Shown piece by piece: positions 62,709-64,000 of a DNA stretch of 64,000 nucleotides. Within the stretch, counting starts at the first letter, position 1; every line of letters starts with the position of its first letter. Under the pieces are notes generated by a model. It saw nothing but the letters and a program-made list of their open reading frames with translations, was not told the origin of the DNA and ran no database searches. Origin of the DNA: an uncultured Agromyces sp. (lineage in GTDB: Bacteria > Actinomycetota > Actinomycetes > Actinomycetales > Microbacteriaceae). The DNA is taken from the NCBI GenBank assembly GCA_913053875.1, contig CAJXGN010000014.1:1-64000 (forward strand). Direction: 5' to 3'. The position numbers were made by a program, and so were the translations under genes.

Positions 62709-63434
62709 ATGCGACGCCTCGCCAGCACCGTTGCCCTCGCCTTCGCCGCGCTCGCCCTCGTCGCCTGCGCGCAATCGTCCACCACGACCGCGCCCACGCC
62801 GACTGCATCGTCCACCCCCTCGCAGACGGCCGACCCGTCGCCGACCCCCGACCCGATCGTGCCCGCCGAGATCGCGATCTCGGGCACGGGCTTCGCGATC
62901 ATCGACTCCGCCGGCGCCACCACCTTCGCCTTCGGGTGGTCGGATGCCCCTGAGCCGGCCGTCACCGCACTCACCGACGCGTTCGGCGCGGCAGCCGTCG
63001 CCTCGTCGACGCCGGGCAACGGCACCCACATCGCCCCCTACGACGTCTACACGTGGCCCGGCTTCGTCTTCGAGGCCGCGCAGCTCGTCGACACCTCGCG
63101 CGACTACTACCTCGCCGCGCGGGTCACGGCCACCGCCGTCGACGTGCACGGCCTGGCCGTCTCGGGCCCGCACGACCTCGCGGTCGGCGACCCGATCGCC
63201 GATGCGCTCGCCGTCACGCCGCACCTCCAGATGCCGACCGACGGCACGACCTCGATCGTGCTCGTCGACCCCGAGTTCCCCGACAAGCTCGCCAACTTCG
63301 AGACCTACCTCGCGACCGGCGCCGTTCCCGCGGGCGACGACCCTCTGACGACCCGTGCCGTCGCGGTGCGCACCTCGGCCGGCACCGCGATCCAGGACAT
63401 CGTCGCCCCCGAGTACTCGTACCTGCCGTTCTGA
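62709..63434 (+). CDS. Putative lipoprotein, function unknown
   Basis: A 241-residue protein with lipobox LVAC (cysteine near residue 18), a Thr/Ser/Pro-rich linker (about 20-50) and a globular domain with IAISGTGFAIIDSAGATTFAFGW and HIAPYDVYTWPGFVFEAAQL. It resembles other actinobacterial lipoproteins of unknown role. ATG 62709 has no strong ribosome site; GAGAAT 6 nt upstream may be a -10 box of a leaderless message. Confidence 0.78.
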   Translation: MRRLASTVALAFAALALVACAQSSTTTAPTPTASSTPSQTADPSPTPDPIVPAEIAISGTGFAIIDSAGATTFAFGWSDAPEPAVTALTDAFGAAAVASSTPGNGTHIAPYDVYTWPGFVFEAAQLVDTSRDYYLAARVTATAVDVHGLAVSGPHDLAVGDPIADALAVTPHLQMPTDGTTSIVLVDPEFPDKLANFETYLATGAVPAGDDPLTTRAVAVRTSAGTAIQDIVAPEYSYLPF

Positions 63435-63539
63435 CGCGTCGCCCAGGAGCATTCGCTCGCCCGCTCCTCAGACGGGCGGATGCCGGCGAAGCGCGTGCCG
63501 CTCCGCGACCGTGTCGGTCGGCGATGTGAGGATGGCCGC

Positions 63540-64000
63540 GTGCCAGTGGACTTCACCGCGATCGACTTCGAGACCGCCAACCGTTCGAGCGCGTCGGCCT
63601 GCTCGGTCGGGCTGGTGAAGGTGCGCGACGGGCGCCCGGTCGACGAGGCGTCCTGGCTCATCAAGCCGCCGTTCCCGCACGACGAGTTCAACGAGTGGAA
63701 CGTGCGCATCCACGGCATCACTCCCGACCAGGTGACGGATGCGCCGCTCTGGCGCGACCTCGTGCCCGAGTTCGCCGCGTTCGCCGGCGACGACTGGCTC
63801 GTCGCCCACAACGCGGGGTTCGACATGAACGTGCTGCGCGGCCTCGCCGAGGCGTTCGGCGTCGAGGCGCCGAACCACCGCTACCTCTGCAGCCTGCAGG
63901 TCGCGCGCAGCACCTACCATCTCGACTCGTACCGCCTGCCGGTCGCGGCCATGGCGGCCGGCTTCGAGGACTTCTCGCACCACAACGCGCTCGACGACTC
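63540..64000 (+). CDS. DnaQ-like 3'-5' exonuclease, N-terminal part (cut by window end)
   Basis: The frame starts at GTG 63540 with GAGGAT upstream and runs off the right edge after 153 codons. DEDDh motifs are visible: exo I DFETAN (D9 and E11), exo II in HNAGFDMNV (aspartate after GF), and an exo III start HHNALDD. The family includes DNA polymerase III epsilon subunit and stand-alone exonucleases with BRCT or helicase partners; the missing C-terminus would decide. The LIKPPFPHDEFNEWNVRIHGI segment is typical of the actinobacterial exonuclease group. Confidence 0.88.
   Translation, partial: MPVDFTAIDFETANRSSASACSVGLVKVRDGRPVDEASWLIKPPFPHDEFNEWNVRIHGITPDQVTDAPLWRDLVPEFAAFAGDDWLVAHNAGFDMNVLRGLAEAFGVEAPNHRYLCSLQVARSTYHLDSYRLPVAAMAAGFEDFSHHNALDD

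Overview
This is 64 kb of a very GC-rich actinobacterial chromosome. The gene content, the many leaderless starts and the ubiquitous hexamer GGATGC/GCATCC suggest Microbacteriaceae (Agromyces- or Microbacterium-like); that placement is inference. I see no rRNA, tRNA, CRISPR array, prophage or transposase gene.

Layout. 1-3046: the end of one LuxR-type ATPase regulator and a complete tandem paralogue. 3074-7846: glycine cleavage operon gcvT-gcvH-gcvP (minus strand) behind a tandem glycine riboswitch. 7912-9268: a cassette made of a DUF559-type nuclease gene with two 56-58 nt palindromes on each side, the most unusual structure in the window. 9295-15226: NAD biosynthesis operon nrtR-nadA-nadB-nadC-nadS plus a 57-residue acidic protein, with a duplicated operator in front. 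15385-27952: mostly housekeeping or poorly known genes (DHA2 transporter, VWA protein, F420-type reductase, Fpg/Nei glycosylase, LON-domain protein, MpaB-like oxygenase, membrane/ankyrin/aldo-keto reductase operon, tocopherol-cyclase-like protein, methyltransferase-like protein, acyltransferase).

27970-36866: a four-module CoA-disulfide reductase/rhodanese/TusA/DsrE fusion under a CsoR/CstR-like operator, a large lipase-like hydrolase with a GyrI-like protein, a Fic protein with its own perfect AT-rich operator, a secreted protein, and a HEPN/nucleotidyltransferase toxin-antitoxin pair with two tandem operators. 36952-49081: a 971-residue winged-helix/ATPase regulator divergent from a 3003-residue SpvB/RHS (YD-repeat) secreted protein.

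49142-64000: small enzymes, lipoproteins and one-component regulators (LuxR, MerR-GyrI, ArsR-SRPBCC), several with readable operators, then a serine carboxypeptidase, a SdpI-like protein, a HigBA pair, ychF, a DHFR-like reductase and the start of a DnaQ-like exonuclease cut by the window edge.

Regulation is unusually readable here: many genes start 6-8 nt after a TANNNT -10 box (leaderless transcripts), and perfect inverted repeats sit on those promoters. Convergent gene pairs are separated by GC-rich hairpins without U-tracts.
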